Below are positions 14,713 through 15,108 of a DNA stretch of 15,108 nucleotides, piece by piece. Position 1 is the first letter of the stretch. Every line of letters starts with the position of its first letter. Location of the stretch: positions 1-15,108 of the forward strand of contig WJIO01000382.1 in assembly GCA_014730235.1 (NCBI GenBank), written 5' to 3'. Both the position numbers and the translations under genes were made by a program. The notes under the pieces were generated by a model that saw only the letters and a program-made list of their open reading frames with translations, was not told the DNA's origin and made no database searches. The DNA comes from Candidatus Poribacteria bacterium (GTDB lineage: Bacteria > Poribacteria > DTPJ01 > WJIO01).

Positions 14713-14730
14713 TATCAATATAAGACTGGG

Positions 14731-14753
14731 TTCTTGCATTCGCAAGAATGACA
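14731..14753. repeat. Isolated core palindrome related to the repeat family
   Basis: TTCTTGC-ATTC-GCAAGAA followed by TGACA resembles the TTTC-looped core of copy D (ATTCCTGC-TTTC-GCAGGAATGACA) with compensatory changes that preserve pairing. No terminal CTTCCGG repeats are nearby, so it is a core without the surrounding element. Confidence 0.5.
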
Positions 14754-14793
14754 AAACTACACTTATACTATATTAAGAAAATGGAGGACTTAA

Positions 14794-15108
14794 GTGAAAT
14801 TAAGATTTTCGCTGTCAAGTGTATTTGCGCTTTTTGTTGCTGTTATATTGGTTTCCGCAAGTTATGGTGATATAGATCCGGATACCTGCGTTGGTGTGTG
14901 GCTGTTTGACGCTGGTGAAGGGGATACTGCAATAGATTCCTCTGGGAATGATCTTGATGGAACAATATTCAACGGCCCGGAATGGGTTGACGGGAAGTTT
15001 AGTAAAGCCCTTAAATTTGATGGCGCGGATGATTATATAAATCTGCCTACAACAGTATCAGACGGTTGGGAAGGTTTGACAGTTTTAGCATGGATAACCA
15101 TAGAACTA
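14794..15108 (+). CDS. Secreted LamG/concanavalin-A-like domain protein, 3' truncated by the window edge
   Basis: The start is GTG 14794, preceded by GGAGG (14783-14787) at seven bases, a strong site that fixes the start. The 105 visible residues begin with a signal peptide (MKLRFSLSSVFALFVAVILV, then SASYG) and a likely cleavage near residue 23-25. The mature part is the opening of a LamG/laminin-G jelly-roll domain: CVGVWLFDAGEGDTAIDSS at about 32-50, then GNDLDGTIFNGPEWVDGKF (51-69) and ALKFDGADDYINLP (72-85). These domains usually bind or enclose polysaccharide or glycoprotein at the cell surface, and are expanded in Poribacteria and some Planctomycetes. The frame is open to the last base, so length and further domains are unknown. 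The hairpin and core palindrome upstream suggest its own promoter rather than the preceding operon. Confidence 0.82.
   Translation, partial: MKLRFSLSSVFALFVAVILVSASYGDIDPDTCVGVWLFDAGEGDTAIDSSGNDLDGTIFNGPEWVDGKFSKALKFDGADDYINLPTTVSDGWEGLTVLAWITIEL

Overview
The window reads as a piece of an uncultured, probably aquatic Gram-negative bacterium. Two PorV/UPF0164-type outer-membrane beta-barrels point to a diderm. A Tat-exported phosphotriesterase-like protein, an exported PQQ-propeller protein with an inserted methyltransferase fold, and a LamG protein opening with the phrase CVGVWLFD are a combination I associate with Poribacteria, Planctomycetes and neighbouring FCB/PVC lineages. This placement is an inference from gene content; there is no rRNA or other phylogenetic marker here. 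Most genes sampled run about 43-53% GC, but the PHP gene is near 35%.

Left part (1-4053): the 3' end of a PorV-like barrel gene is followed after 8 bases by a PHP-domain phosphoesterase. A second PorV-like barrel gene converges on them from the minus strand, with a heptamer repeat just upstream of its start. A Tat-exported amidohydrolase of the phosphotriesterase family diverges from that barrel gene and ends in a gap holding a MITE-like element and a terminator.

Middle part (4054-8462), all minus strand: a cytoplasmic GH57 alpha-amylase-type glycosidase, then feoB, then a DtxR-type iron repressor fused to a FeoA domain. The repressor-FeoA and feoB genes form one iron-uptake unit. It is driven by a consensus TTGACA-17-TATAAT promoter whose start region is covered by a 24-base perfect palindrome containing TTAGG-N4-CCTAA, so iron-dependent autorepression is strongly indicated.

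Right part (8463-15108), plus strand: phosphonoacetaldehyde hydrolase (phnX), a class-III PLP enzyme that is a good candidate for the (R)-1-hydroxy-2-aminoethylphosphonate ammonia-lyase PbfA or for an aminoethylphosphonate transaminase, and, only 20 bases later, a 1091-residue exported PQQ-propeller/methyltransferase-fold/coiled-coil protein. A hairpin follows, then the start of a secreted LamG protein that runs off the window. The first two genes would convert an amino-phosphonate to phosphonoacetaldehyde and then to acetaldehyde plus phosphate. The role of the third is unknown.

Four of the intergenic gaps carry copies of one repeat family. Complete copies have 22-base-class terminal inverted repeats (GTTCTTCCGGGTTCAGTG...) around an inner TGTCATTCCTGC...GCAGGAATGACA palindrome whose centre differs from copy to copy. 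There is no transposase in the window. I saw no tRNA, rRNA or CRISPR array.
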